Counted from the stretch's first letter, positions 19,489 to 27,246 are shown. The stretch: DNA of 64,000 bases from Methylophaga thiooxydans DMS010 (GCF_000156355.1 NZ_GG657897.1:102659-166658); one strand, 5' to 3'. Notes: generated by a model not told the origin, from the letters alone. Numbers and translations: made by a program.

Positions 19489-20435
19489 AACGGCGGCATA
19501 AAAGTTTAGATATTTTCAGCCTGTCTTTTCTTGATGTTATCTCCTGCGGCTTTGGTGCCGTTGTGATGTTAATTTTAATTGCTAAAACAGATGTTGAATC
19601 TTCTGTTGCTGGTGCTGATGAGGTGAGTTCGCTGTTAGCATCGTTGATCAGCCTGCAAAACTCAGTGACAGAGATTCAGCAAGAGATGGACGCCGACTTA
19701 AATACCTTGCAACAACTCTCTGGCCAAAAGCAATCAGTGGCACAAGCCTCACAAGCTCTGGAAAACCAGCGCCAGTCACTCGAGCAAAAAAATGCTTCTA
19801 TTGCTGAACGTATCTCAGGGTTAAGCCTTGTCGAGGAAAGACTGAAACAAGCGTCATTGAGCACACCACAAAGGCCCAACAATGAACGTGATATTGAAGT
19901 GGGCGGCATACCTGTCGACAGTGATTATGTTGTTTTCATTGTCGATACCTCGGGCAGTATGAAAAGTATCTGGGGAAGCGTGTCAAAAGAAGTGATCAAT
20001 GTGCTCAATATTCATCCGGAAGTAAAAGGCTTTCAGATCCTGAATGATATGGGTAAGCCCCTTATTTCAGGCTACGATGGAAAATGGATCCCGGATACAG
20101 CAAGCAGACGACAAAGTGTGATTGCGCTATTCAAAAAATGGAATGCCTTATCTAACTCAAGTCCGGTTGAAGGCTTAACTGTGGCACTGCGAAAATACGC
20201 CAAACCAAATATTACGACCTCCATCTACGTATTTGGTGATGAATACTCCGGTGGCGGGTATGATGCTGTGATTAATACCGTGGCAAAAGAAAACCGCACC
20301 CTCAGCTCTGGTCGTAAGCTTGCCAAAATCCACGCCGTTGGCTTTATTTCGGCGGGCACCACGGACAGATTTAGCGTTTTAATGCGAGAAATGACCCAAC
20401 AAAATGACGGTACCTTTATCGCTCTGCCAAGATAG
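19485..20435 (+). CDS. von Willebrand factor A protein with motor-partner-like N-terminal helix (copy 2)
   Basis: 316 residues, overlapping the previous gene by ATGA. The basic start and helix FLDVISCGFGAVVMLILI again place Asp at residue 17, exactly as in copy 1. A coiled coil spans about 45-120. The vWA domain begins with YVVFIVDTSGSM (DxSxS intact). The position of the MIDAS Thr reads SNSSPVEGL (Ser instead), and the third motif is VFGDEYSGGG, so metal binding may differ from copy 1. The two vWA proteins look like ancient paralogues that could form a heterodimer in the centre of the channel. Last gene of the locus. Confidence 0.88.
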   Translation: MKRRHKSLDIFSLSFLDVISCGFGAVVMLILIAKTDVESSVAGADEVSSLLASLISLQNSVTEIQQEMDADLNTLQQLSGQKQSVAQASQALENQRQSLEQKNASIAERISGLSLVEERLKQASLSTPQRPNNERDIEVGGIPVDSDYVVFIVDTSGSMKSIWGSVSKEVINVLNIHPEVKGFQILNDMGKPLISGYDGKWIPDTASRRQSVIALFKKWNALSNSSPVEGLTVALRKYAKPNITTSIYVFGDEYSGGGYDAVINTVAKENRTLSSGRKLAKIHAVGFISAGTTDRFSVLMREMTQQNDGTFIALPR

Positions 20436-20566
20436 TCTTGGCCAGAAAATCATTAAAATCCGTTGTTTTATGCTTATTTAAGACTCTCATGTCGCTAAAT
20501 GCATCGAAAATAACAAAGAAAGAAATTTCATTCGCCTTATTTTTATCACTATCCTTGTGCTAGCAC

Positions 20567-20592
20567 AGGCAAATATATGTACTTCTTTGCCT
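20567..20592. promoter_or_regulatory. Inverted repeat upstream of the ModE-like gene (candidate operator)
   Basis: Perfect 7-base arms AGGCAAA (20567-20573) and TTTGCCT (20586-20592) around a 12-base spacer, 52 bases before the ModE-like gene. It could be bound by that regulator, but it does not match the E. coli ModE site closely enough to claim this. The 208-base gap holds nothing else recognisable. Confidence 0.4.
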
Positions 20593-20643
20593 ATTCAAGG
20601 TAGCGTTTAAAACCTGTTCAACTTCACTACTCAGTGCGACGAT

Positions 20644-20991
20644 ATGGCAAAATCCGTGAGTATAAAAATCAGATTTCATAACAACGATATCGTGGCAATA
20701 GGCCCCGGTAAGGCTGACTTGCTCGAAGCAATTGAAACGCATGGCTCCATTTCAGCGGCAGGACGCGCGATGGGAATGTCCTATAAACGTTCATGGGATC
20801 TGGTCAACGCCATGAACACCAGCTTTAAGCACCCCCTCGTGCACACCAGCAAAGGCGGCAGTCATGGTGGCGGAGCAACAGTGACAACATTCGGTCAGGA
20901 AATTTTGCAGCACTACAGGCAGTTAGAACAAAAAGTACACGCCTCTATCGAAGCAGAAGCAGCTGCCATTACCGCATTACTCGATCGCTAA
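20644..20991 (+). CDS. ModE-type winged-helix DNA-binding protein (no molybdate-binding domain)
   Basis: 115 residues matching the N-terminal DNA-binding half of ModE: a LysR-like HTH in ISAAGRAMGMSYKRSWDLVNAMN, then the wing HTSKGGSHGGGATVTTFG. Full ModE adds two TOBE domains for molybdate or tungstate; here the protein ends after the dimerisation helix, so metal sensing must differ or be absent. Such short forms are common beside Mo/W transport genes. It heads a cluster with a TonB receptor and an oxyanion-binding lipoprotein, which supports a role in Mo/W-linked regulation. Confidence 0.9.
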   Translation: MAKSVSIKIRFHNNDIVAIGPGKADLLEAIETHGSISAAGRAMGMSYKRSWDLVNAMNTSFKHPLVHTSKGGSHGGGATVTTFGQEILQHYRQLEQKVHASIEAEAAAITALLDR

Positions 20992-21007
20992 ATGACAATA
21001 AGCATTT

Positions 21008-21026
21008 GGTAGCATTTACAGCTACC
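21008..21026. repeat. Hairpin between the ModE-like and TiaS-like genes
   Basis: GGTAGC (21008-21013) and GCTACC (21021-21026) with a 7-base loop. It lies inside an outer partial pairing of AGCAT (21001-21005) with ATGCT (21034-21038), 45 bases before the TiaS-like start. Possible operator or mRNA hairpin. Confidence 0.35.
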
Positions 21027-21071
21027 GATATATATGCTGGAATATCACGATTCATTTTATAAAAGTTGCTT

Positions 21072-21812
21072 ATGGGCACTCGCCTCTTTATTGGTATTGA
21101 TGACACAGATAATCTGGATAGCCGAGGCACGGGGTTTCATGCCCGGGCGTTATGCAACAGTATCAACCAACGTCATTTAGGTAATTGTCGTTTTGTCACG
21201 CGTCATCAATTATTGATGAGCCCGCTGGTTCCCTTTACCTCACACAATAGCGCGGCGTGTCTGGTTGTAGAGCAGCCGGGCGACATTGGGCAATTGGAAT
21301 CACTGTGTATCGATTATTTGATAGAAAACAGTGCTGATGGCGCTGATGCAGGACTCTGTCTACTCCCTGAGCAGGTACTGACGGTAAGCCTGATGCAATT
21401 TGGCATCATTTGTAAGCACCGTGTTGTCACTCAAGCGATAGCAACAAGCCTGGCAACACAACATGGGATTCGCTTGCACGGTCTGACAGGAACCAAAGAC
21501 GGGCTGATAGGTGCTCTAGCGGCTGCCACCTTATGCGGTTCAGGAAATGATGGTCGCTTACTCTGGCTGGCGGGAATGCGAGATCACGCTGAGCAAACGC
21601 TATCGCTTAAACAGCTTCAAGAATCTACCGATATTGCTGTTGTGCAAAATCGTGAAGGGCTACCTCTTGTCGATGTTACAACTCAGATCGATATGGGCAC
21701 ATGGCCCCGGGCAATATGGCTAGGTGGCGAGCCTTGTCTAATCGTTGAACCACATGAGGAAAAAGCAGATGTCTGGCAAGTCGCTGCAAAAAGCTATCTC
21801 AAACAGTTCTGA
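21072..21812 (+). CDS. TiaS-like domain protein in the Mo/W cluster
   Basis: About 246 residues opening with RLFIGIDDTDNLDSRGTGF, the signature of the TiaS N-terminal domain. Archaeal TiaS modifies the tRNA-Ile2 wobble cytidine with agmatine. Bacteria use TilS for that, and this protein lacks the OB-fold/zinc C-terminal part, so tRNA modification is unlikely. Later glycine motifs (GLTGTKDGLIGALAAATL) suggest nucleotide or phosphoryl chemistry. Its location between a ModE-type regulator and transport genes implies a Mo/W-related role, which is inference only. A TTG two codons earlier (21066) is an alternative start. Overlaps the next gene by 44 bases. Confidence 0.75.
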   Translation: MGTRLFIGIDDTDNLDSRGTGFHARALCNSINQRHLGNCRFVTRHQLLMSPLVPFTSHNSAACLVVEQPGDIGQLESLCIDYLIENSADGADAGLCLLPEQVLTVSLMQFGIICKHRVVTQAIATSLATQHGIRLHGLTGTKDGLIGALAAATLCGSGNDGRLLWLAGMRDHAEQTLSLKQLQESTDIAVVQNREGLPLVDVTTQIDMGTWPRAIWLGGEPCLIVEPHEEKADVWQVAAKSYLKQF

Positions 21813-22320
21813 ACTTTTTAATTCAAGTCTCAGTAAACATGCGCTGATTGCCTTAGCCGGCGTCATTGCGATGCTCTTACATGAAAGTTTTCGTTATGGG
21901 CTAGACTTGCCGGGGCGGCAAGGTCTGACATTAATGGCCATTCTTGTCTTTGTCCGCTGCGCCTCACCCTACAACTACAGCAGCACATTAGCTGGTGCAG
22001 GTGGGCTTGTCGCCGCCCTCATCTGGCGAGATAACCCAACGGCTGCGGTGATTGTGCTAAGTCAGGGTATTTTCATTGATTTGTTGTACCGTCAATTGTC
22101 GCGCTCCCCAATCACGCTGTGGTTATTACCAGTTGGCGTTGGTTTTATCCATATGATCAAACCCATGTTAAAAGTCGGGTTGATGGTGGTCGCCGGTATT
22201 GAAACTGATTCGTTTCGACATGGTCTAGCCTATCCCTTTATCACCCATTTCCTATTTGGTGGCGTTGGCGCTTTGATTGGCTTTATGGCCTGGCGCAGTC
22301 TGAAAAAACACACACAATAA
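21769..22320 (+). CDS. Multispanning membrane protein of the Mo/W cluster
   Basis: From the ATG at 21769, preceded by GAGGA at good spacing, the protein has 183 residues. A longer frame begins at 21745 but lies deeper in the preceding gene. Five or six hydrophobic helices are evident (KHALIALAGVIAMLL, LTLMAILVFVRC, LAGAGGLVAALIW, LLPVGVGFIHMI, FLFGGVGALIGFMAW). The size and small-residue-rich helices resemble S-components of ECF-type transporters, but I cannot assign one. Transcribed between the TiaS-like and TonB-receptor genes, it could be the inner-membrane step of the uptake route. Confidence 0.7.
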   Translation: MSGKSLQKAISNSSELFNSSLSKHALIALAGVIAMLLHESFRYGLDLPGRQGLTLMAILVFVRCASPYNYSSTLAGAGGLVAALIWRDNPTAAVIVLSQGIFIDLLYRQLSRSPITLWLLPVGVGFIHMIKPMLKVGLMVVAGIETDSFRHGLAYPFITHFLFGGVGALIGFMAWRSLKKHTQ

Positions 22321-22338
22321 ATCATTTTTAAGGTTCTC

Positions 22339-24408
22339 ATGAAGCACTCAAAAAATTCGTTTAAATATCGATATATTTCAAAAAATATATCCAAATACCT
22401 ATTCGCCTTTAGCATTTTCCCTCTGACGCCGGTGTTCGCCAGCGAACAACCGGTTTACGAACTCTCAAATATCGTGGTCAACGCAGAAGCTGAGTCAGGG
22501 ACTGTTTATCAGGTCGATCAAGACGATATTGAATTGATAGGAGCCAGAAGCTTGGAAGATGCATTGCGCCTATCACCCAGCACCAATGTTCGCTATGGTG
22601 GTGATGGCACGCCACGTATGGATATCCGAGGTCTAAGAACCCGGCAGATTAAACTCCTGGTTAACGGCGTACCCTTTAACTCCACCTTTGATGGCCAATT
22701 CGACCCCAGCTTGATTCCTGCCTTCGGCATAGGAAGGGTTGATCTTAATGTCGGCAGTTCCTCAGTGCTTTATGGCGATGGGGGTATGGCTGGCGTTATT
22801 GATATAAAAACACGCGCGATGGGACAAGGGTTTAATGCGACGACTAAAGTTGAGCGTGGCAGTGATGACTTCTGGCTCGCCAATGGCCAAGTTGGCTATG
22901 GCGATGCGGATCAAGACTTCTTCTTTGGCTACGGTGTACGAGATCGCGACGCCTTTTCAGTCTCTAACGATTTTTCCAGCACTCTCACAGCAGATGCTGA
23001 AAATTTTCAAGACAGTAACGATCGTAACAACAGTGATAACCGCCGCGAAAACCTTGTGTTAAGTTATTACCGTCATCTAACGGAGAAGTTAACGGTTGGT
23101 ATCTTCGCCACCTATTTGGAAGGCGAGTACGGCAAACCACCGATCACGCTTGATAACAGCGTAGATGATTTTGCCCAACGTGCACGCTTTGAACGCGTCG
23201 AATCTCAACACGGTTACACCATTCAAGTTGGCGCAGACTACGATTTCACCGATAACTGGATCGGTAAATTATGGTTCTTCGATAACCAATTAGAGGAACG
23301 CACCGCCAGCTACGACACACTATCGCTTAACACGATCAGCTCAAACAACACGTTTCGTCGTACCGAAGAAACACAATTAAGAGGCTTTCACAGCCAACTC
23401 TCTGGTTTATTACCTGAGACTGCGACCCAACTCGCCTTTAGCATTGATCATCGCAACGAAATTTATGATGAGAATGGTATCGAATGCAACATCTCTTCCG
23501 GTGGCGGTGGCGGTGGCGGTGGCGGTGGCGGTGGCGGTGGCGCACCTTGCCCAACCACAGCCTATGATTCAACAATGACTGATGAAGATCTGTCTGTGCA
23601 GTCTTACGCCTTCGAGGTCACTCAGCCATTACCCTTTAATGTCACCGCAACCGTAGGCATAGGTCATCATAAATTAAATATCGATGGTGCCAGTGATGAA
23701 ACAGCAAGCAGCGCACAATTTGCATTAAGCAAAGCACTAACATCGATCACTCGCATTTATGGCAGTGTGGCAAGAAAAGTTGATGCCCCCACCATCAGAC
23801 AACTTTTTGAACAAGATGCAGGTAATCCAGCACTAGGGTTTCAACGCGCTAAGCATTATGAAATAGGCCTCAGAAATCGCTGGCAGCAGGGCAGCTTGGA
23901 TATCGCGGTTTGGCAATCGGATATTGATGACTTTATCGAACGCGATGACACAACAGACTTATTTGAAAATCGTGATGAGCTAAGATTCAAAGGTGTCGAT
24001 ATCTCGGGCAGTTATCAGCTAACGCCGAAGTTCACGGTTAACGCCGGCATCGGTTTCCTGGACGCTGAAGATACATCATCGAATGCGGCATCGAAGCAGT
24101 TGCAGTATCGTCCTACACACAAAGCAACGCTGCAAACGGTGTATACAATGTCACCGCGCTGGCAGTTAAGTGGTGATATCACCCGAGTCGGCTCGCAAAA
24201 TTACTTCAACCGTAATGATGCGTCAGAGCGGCGTAAGCTGGACAGCTTTGAACTGGTCAATACGCGCCTAAAATACACGGTTCCCAATGGGGCAGCCGAT
24301 GTTTATGTCGGCATTGAAAACCTGTTTGATGAGGATTATGAAACCAGTTATGGTTATCCACAAGCTGGCCGGTTTCTCTATACGGGCATGAACATTCGTT
24401 GGCATTAA
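22339..24408 (+). CDS. TonB-dependent outer-membrane receptor
   Basis: 689 residues. The N-terminal signal peptide ends near TPVFAS. The plug domain spans about 45-155 (SLEDALRLSPSTNVRYGGDG, MDIRGLRTRQIKLLVNGVP, SSSVLYGDGGMAGVIDIKT). The beta-barrel extends to a C-terminal aromatic strand RFLYTGMNIRWH, with the receptor motif ENLFDEDYETSYGYPQAGR near the end. A Cys-flanked loop holds fourteen consecutive glycines encoded by a hexanucleotide repeat. The substrate cannot be read from the sequence. The downstream TupA-like lipoprotein and upstream ModE-type protein point to molybdate or tungstate, possibly chelated. The SD region AAGG precedes the ATG. Confidence 0.92.
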   Translation: MKHSKNSFKYRYISKNISKYLFAFSIFPLTPVFASEQPVYELSNIVVNAEAESGTVYQVDQDDIELIGARSLEDALRLSPSTNVRYGGDGTPRMDIRGLRTRQIKLLVNGVPFNSTFDGQFDPSLIPAFGIGRVDLNVGSSSVLYGDGGMAGVIDIKTRAMGQGFNATTKVERGSDDFWLANGQVGYGDADQDFFFGYGVRDRDAFSVSNDFSSTLTADAENFQDSNDRNNSDNRRENLVLSYYRHLTEKLTVGIFATYLEGEYGKPPITLDNSVDDFAQRARFERVESQHGYTIQVGADYDFTDNWIGKLWFFDNQLEERTASYDTLSLNTISSNNTFRRTEETQLRGFHSQLSGLLPETATQLAFSIDHRNEIYDENGIECNISSGGGGGGGGGGGGGGAPCPTTAYDSTMTDEDLSVQSYAFEVTQPLPFNVTATVGIGHHKLNIDGASDETASSAQFALSKALTSITRIYGSVARKVDAPTIRQLFEQDAGNPALGFQRAKHYEIGLRNRWQQGSLDIAVWQSDIDDFIERDDTTDLFENRDELRFKGVDISGSYQLTPKFTVNAGIGFLDAEDTSSNAASKQLQYRPTHKATLQTVYTMSPRWQLSGDITRVGSQNYFNRNDASERRKLDSFELVNTRLKYTVPNGAADVYVGIENLFDEDYETSYGYPQAGRFLYTGMNIRWH
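23500..23541 (+). repeat. (GGTGGC)7 hexanucleotide tract inside the TonB receptor gene
   Basis: Seven uninterrupted copies of GGTGGC encode 14 glycines between two Cys (CNISS before, APC after). The unit is a multiple of three, so slippage would change loop length without breaking the frame. Confidence 0.97.
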
Positions 24409-24428
24409 TGCTCAAAAAAGGAACCATC

Positions 24429-25289
24429 ATGCTCATTACAACTGGACATAATAAATGGGTCAAACTACTCCATCGCTTTTGTCTTCTGCTAATCACGTTC
24501 CACCTGACAGCATGTGCTCAATCGACTCAGATGCCAGCCAGCACTCAGGTTCGGCTTGCCGTCGTCAATACGCCCCAAGACAGCGGCTTATTGACGTATT
24601 TGTTAGCAGAATTTGAAGCACAGACGGGGCATCAGGTCATCGTGGAGAAAAGTGACGATCCCTTTGCCATAGCCTTGGCAGGAAATGCCGATATGATCAT
24701 TTCGCATTATGGCAAAGCCGGTATGGCTGAGTTTGTTGCTGATGGATATGGCTCGTGGCCAAACATGGTGTTCGCAAACCAGGCGGCATTAATTGGCCCA
24801 AAAAATGATCCTGCTCGAGTCGGTGATAGCAGTAGTCTGGCAGAAGCGTTTAGAGCAATTGCCAACAACGGTCAAACACTGATTGCAAACAATAATGGCG
24901 GTATTTCGGCATTGACTGAACTCGTCAGCACAGCGAGTGGACTGTCACTGGATAGCGACTGGTATCGAGATTTAGGCGTTAGCAAAGGACGTGCAATTAA
25001 AGTCGCCGAAAAAGAGCATGCCTATGTTATTTGGGGAGCGATACCCTTCCTCACGTTTCAAGCAAAGCATCACACGGAGATGGCCATACTGTTTAGTGCA
25101 GATCCTTTACTACAAAGGATCATGGCTATCACGCGTCCCAAACCTGAGCACTTCCCCGCCACCAACACGAAAGCGGCAAAAATATTGGAAACCTACCTAC
25201 TTAGCACGGCTACACAAACTAAGATAATGCGCTTTCGTGCAGCAGGGTCTGATCACCAACTTTGGTGGCCCGCAGGCAGACATAATTAA
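24429..25289 (+). CDS. TupA-like tungstate/molybdate-binding lipoprotein
   Basis: Start chosen at 24429 behind AAGGA; longer frames extend into the receptor gene. About 286 residues with a signal sequence and lipobox HLTAC. The mature part follows the PBP-like layout of TupA-type oxyanion binders: DSGLLTYLLAEFEAQTGHQ, AGNADMIISHYGKAGMAEF, then VFANQAALIGPKNDPA and NNNGGISALTELV. TupA proteins bind tungstate with very high affinity for TupBC ABC uptake, but no TupB/TupC genes adjoin. It may deliver substrate to the adjacent membrane protein or to transporters elsewhere. Substrate (W versus Mo) is inferred. Confidence 0.82.
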   Translation: MLITTGHNKWVKLLHRFCLLLITFHLTACAQSTQMPASTQVRLAVVNTPQDSGLLTYLLAEFEAQTGHQVIVEKSDDPFAIALAGNADMIISHYGKAGMAEFVADGYGSWPNMVFANQAALIGPKNDPARVGDSSSLAEAFRAIANNGQTLIANNNGGISALTELVSTASGLSLDSDWYRDLGVSKGRAIKVAEKEHAYVIWGAIPFLTFQAKHHTEMAILFSADPLLQRIMAITRPKPEHFPATNTKAAKILETYLLSTATQTKIMRFRAAGSDHQLWWPAGRHN

Positions 25290-25304
25290 CAGCGTAGAAC
25301 TAAC

Positions 25305-25342
25305 AAAAAGAGCCTCAGCCTGAATCAGGCTGAGGCTCTTTT
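25305..25342 (+). terminator. Rho-independent terminator closing the Mo/W cluster
   Basis: Long perfect stem containing AGAGCCTCAGCCTGA and its complement around a short AATC-like turn, with A run before and T run after. It can act on both strands and may also stop the minus-strand small gene at 25370. Confidence 0.93.
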
Positions 25343-25369
25343 GTGGCGCTATGAAACCCTTAATACGGC

Positions 25370-25540
25370 CTATTTGCCGCGGTTTTTCACACCTTGATTA
25401 CCTGGCAACGTGTTTGAGTCTCTCGGCTCTGGCAGGTTGGGATCATTTTTCTTTTCTTCGTGAGCAATTAATTTTTTAAATACAAAACCAATCACAACGA
25501 GAACAAGAATGGCGATTATGGTGATTGTCGTTTTATCCAT
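25370..25540 (-). CDS. 56-residue single-pass membrane protein
   Basis: Read on the minus strand from an ATG at 25540 with AAGGA about 8 bases upstream. The product begins MDKTTITIIAILVLVVIGF, one membrane helix, then a charged cytoplasmic or periplasmic tail (KKLIAHEEKKNDPNLPEP) ending in NRGK. It is closed by the bidirectional terminator at 25305-25342. No family recognised; good SD, clean topology and its own terminator support a real gene. Confidence 0.6.
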   Translation of the reverse strand: MDKTTITIIAILVLVVIGFVFKKLIAHEEKKNDPNLPEPRDSNTLPGNQGVKNRGK

Positions 25541-25762
25541 TCCGATTTTTCCTTCGATGATGTCAATACAAAAGCGACTAAGCGTAATTTATTAGTGCTT
25601 TTTATAATTTAGCAGAAATCACCAAAAACGCTCAGAAAATTGTCACGCTGTTTTTTTACATGACTGAAAACCAGTGTAATTAACCCACTGTTGTCGCTGG
25701 ATTCAGTTCTTCTTGTGACACCTGTCTTAGCCATTTTTTGATGAATTCAAATAATCTGAGCC

Positions 25763-25795
25763 AAAAAAAAGCCCCGACTGGCGGGGCTTTTTCTG
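25763..25795 (-). terminator. Terminator of pqqA
   Basis: Stem GCCCCG/CGGGGC with a five-base loop and T run on the minus strand (A run on plus), beginning about 15 bases after the pqqA stop. Indicates that pqqA is a single-gene transcript. Confidence 0.9.
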
Positions 25796-25810
25796 GTTTG
25801 GCTAACTGTA

Positions 25811-25882
25811 TTATCTGTTGCAGATATACATTGTTACTTCAAAGCCAAAACGCATGTCTGAGTATTCTGGTTTAGTCCACAT
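25811..25882 (-). CDS. pqqA: PQQ precursor peptide PqqA
   Basis: A 23-residue frame: it starts [16 protein letters not shown], has Glu15 and Tyr19 in the GFEVTMY core, and ends in CNR. Glu and Tyr separated by three residues are the two side chains cross-linked by PqqE to build pyrroloquinoline quinone, and the MW.KP start and GFEVT.Y core are PqqA hallmarks. A GAGGT ribosome binding site precedes it. No pqqB/C/D/E genes adjoin and a terminator follows at once, so it is a separately transcribed copy. PQQ serves periplasmic dehydrogenases such as methanol dehydrogenase. Confidence 0.95.
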   Translation of the reverse strand: MWTKPEYSDMRFGFEVTMYICNR

Positions 25883-26061
25883 GATTATTACCTCAATTAA
25901 GTTTGTCTGATGTTACGATTTGAATGTTACGCCTCCATGAAGAAAGGCAATACAGCGAATTACTTGTTAGGGGTCAGGATTTTGCTGAATCACTATTTTT
26001 TGCTTTACCAGCTTAGTGAATTCAGTAAGGATGGCAATCATAGACACTTTGGAGAACGTTC

Positions 26062-26274
26062 ATGAAACCACAAGTCAGTATCGAACAAGTATTATCCGCC
26101 GAGCCACCCTACTTTGTGATTCATAAAGACGAACAGGGCCAACTAGAGACATTAGATAACCATTTTGCCAGCTACCAACAGGCTTTGGACTTTGTCTTAG
26201 AGCAAGGCTGGCAGGTAAAGCGTGAGCAAGCTAACAGCTCACTGCATGTGGAAACACGCTTTTTGAAACCCTGA
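26062..26274 (+). CDS. Small hypothetical protein
   Basis: 70 residues, preceded by GGAGA at good spacing. The sequence looks like a small mixed alpha/beta soluble protein (SIEQVLSAEPPYFVIHKDEQ then a QQALDFVLEQGWQVKRE helix). No signal peptide or membrane segment, and no family recognised. It ends where the convergent LysR gene ends. Confidence 0.65.
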   Translation: MKPQVSIEQVLSAEPPYFVIHKDEQGQLETLDNHFASYQQALDFVLEQGWQVKREQANSSLHVETRFLKP

Positions 26275-27225
26275 TTATTGCTTATCCAATTGCGTAAAGT
26301 AGTGATGAATAGACTTTAAATTCGATTGAATATAATCCAAAAAGGCTTGTGTCACGGGCGTCAAATGTTTGCCTTTAGGGTAAACCAAACACCAACTCCG
26401 GCGAAGTGGAAAGCCTTTTATTTCAGGACTGACTAACACCCCTTGGTGTATTTCTGACAACACGCTGAGCTTCGGTAATACTGCAACACCCAAGCCCGCT
26501 TGCACACCATGTTTAATGGCATCATTCGAGCCTATTTCCATATAAGAACGCAGGTTGAGACGTTGTTGCTGGCAGTGTTGCTCTAATGCCAGGCGGTTAC
26601 CGGAGCCTGACTCTCGCATCAGTAAGTTTTCATCCATAAACTGCTGTGGTGTAACGTGCTTATTTTTGGCAAAAGGATGACTGGCTGGGACAACCGGAAT
26701 CAACTCATTATCCAAAAATGGCAAAGAAGCCAGCGACCGATCATTCGGTACTAATCCCATTACCACCAAATCATCACTATTCTGATTGAGCAGCTCTACC
26801 GCCTCAGCCCGATTGGCAATATTGAGGGTGACATTCACCGTCGGATACAGCGTCGTGAACTCCTTCAACAAATGCGGAATGGCATATTGAGCAGTACTCA
26901 CCGCACTCAACCGCAAATCTCCTGATAGCTGGCCTTGCAGCAAGTGCAGATCACTTTGCAAATGCACAATCTGTTCAAATATCGAACGAATCCGTTCCGC
27001 CACGTTTTCTCCAGCACGCGTACAGTAAAGTCGTCGCCCGACGTATTCAAATAAGGGCTGCCCCAAAGCCTGCTCTAACTTACGGATTTGTGAACTTACT
27101 GCGGGCTGCGTTAAACCCAGTTTTTCTGCTGCTTTACGGTAACCGCGTTCTTGATATACCGCCTCAAAAACCTGCATTTGTCGAAATGACAAACGATTTA
27201 ATAACTGCTGAAGGGACAGGGACAT
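26275..27225 (-). CDS. LysR-family regulator of the pyruvate carboxylase operon (PycR-like)
   Basis: 316 residues. The N-terminal winged HTH spans about 5-65 (FRQMQVFEAVYQERGYRKAA, LTQPAVSSQIRKLEQALG), followed by the LysR effector-binding domain (about 95-300, LRLSAVSTAQYAIPHLL, GVQAGLGVAVLP). It is divergent from pycA across 115 bases, the usual LysR position for controlling the neighbour. A similar LysR gene (PycR) lies beside pycA-pycB in Pseudomonas, so I infer the same target here. The effector is unknown. Confidence 0.88.
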   Translation of the reverse strand: MSLSLQQLLNRLSFRQMQVFEAVYQERGYRKAAEKLGLTQPAVSSQIRKLEQALGQPLFEYVGRRLYCTRAGENVAERIRSIFEQIVHLQSDLHLLQGQLSGDLRLSAVSTAQYAIPHLLKEFTTLYPTVNVTLNIANRAEAVELLNQNSDDLVVMGLVPNDRSLASLPFLDNELIPVVPASHPFAKNKHVTPQQFMDENLLMRESGSGNRLALEQHCQQQRLNLRSYMEIGSNDAIKHGVQAGLGVAVLPKLSVLSEIHQGVLVSPEIKGFPLRRSWCLVYPKGKHLTPVTQAFLDYIQSNLKSIHHYFTQLDKQ

Positions 27226-27246
27226 AGGCTTCCTAATGCATCTAAT

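Noticed and set aside
12210-20435. Zorya-type defence system (ZorAB plus effectors)
   Set aside because: There is a MotA-like subunit, but it is short with no long tail, there is no MotB-OmpA partner in the locus and no ZorC/ZorD/ZorE nuclease or helicase gene.
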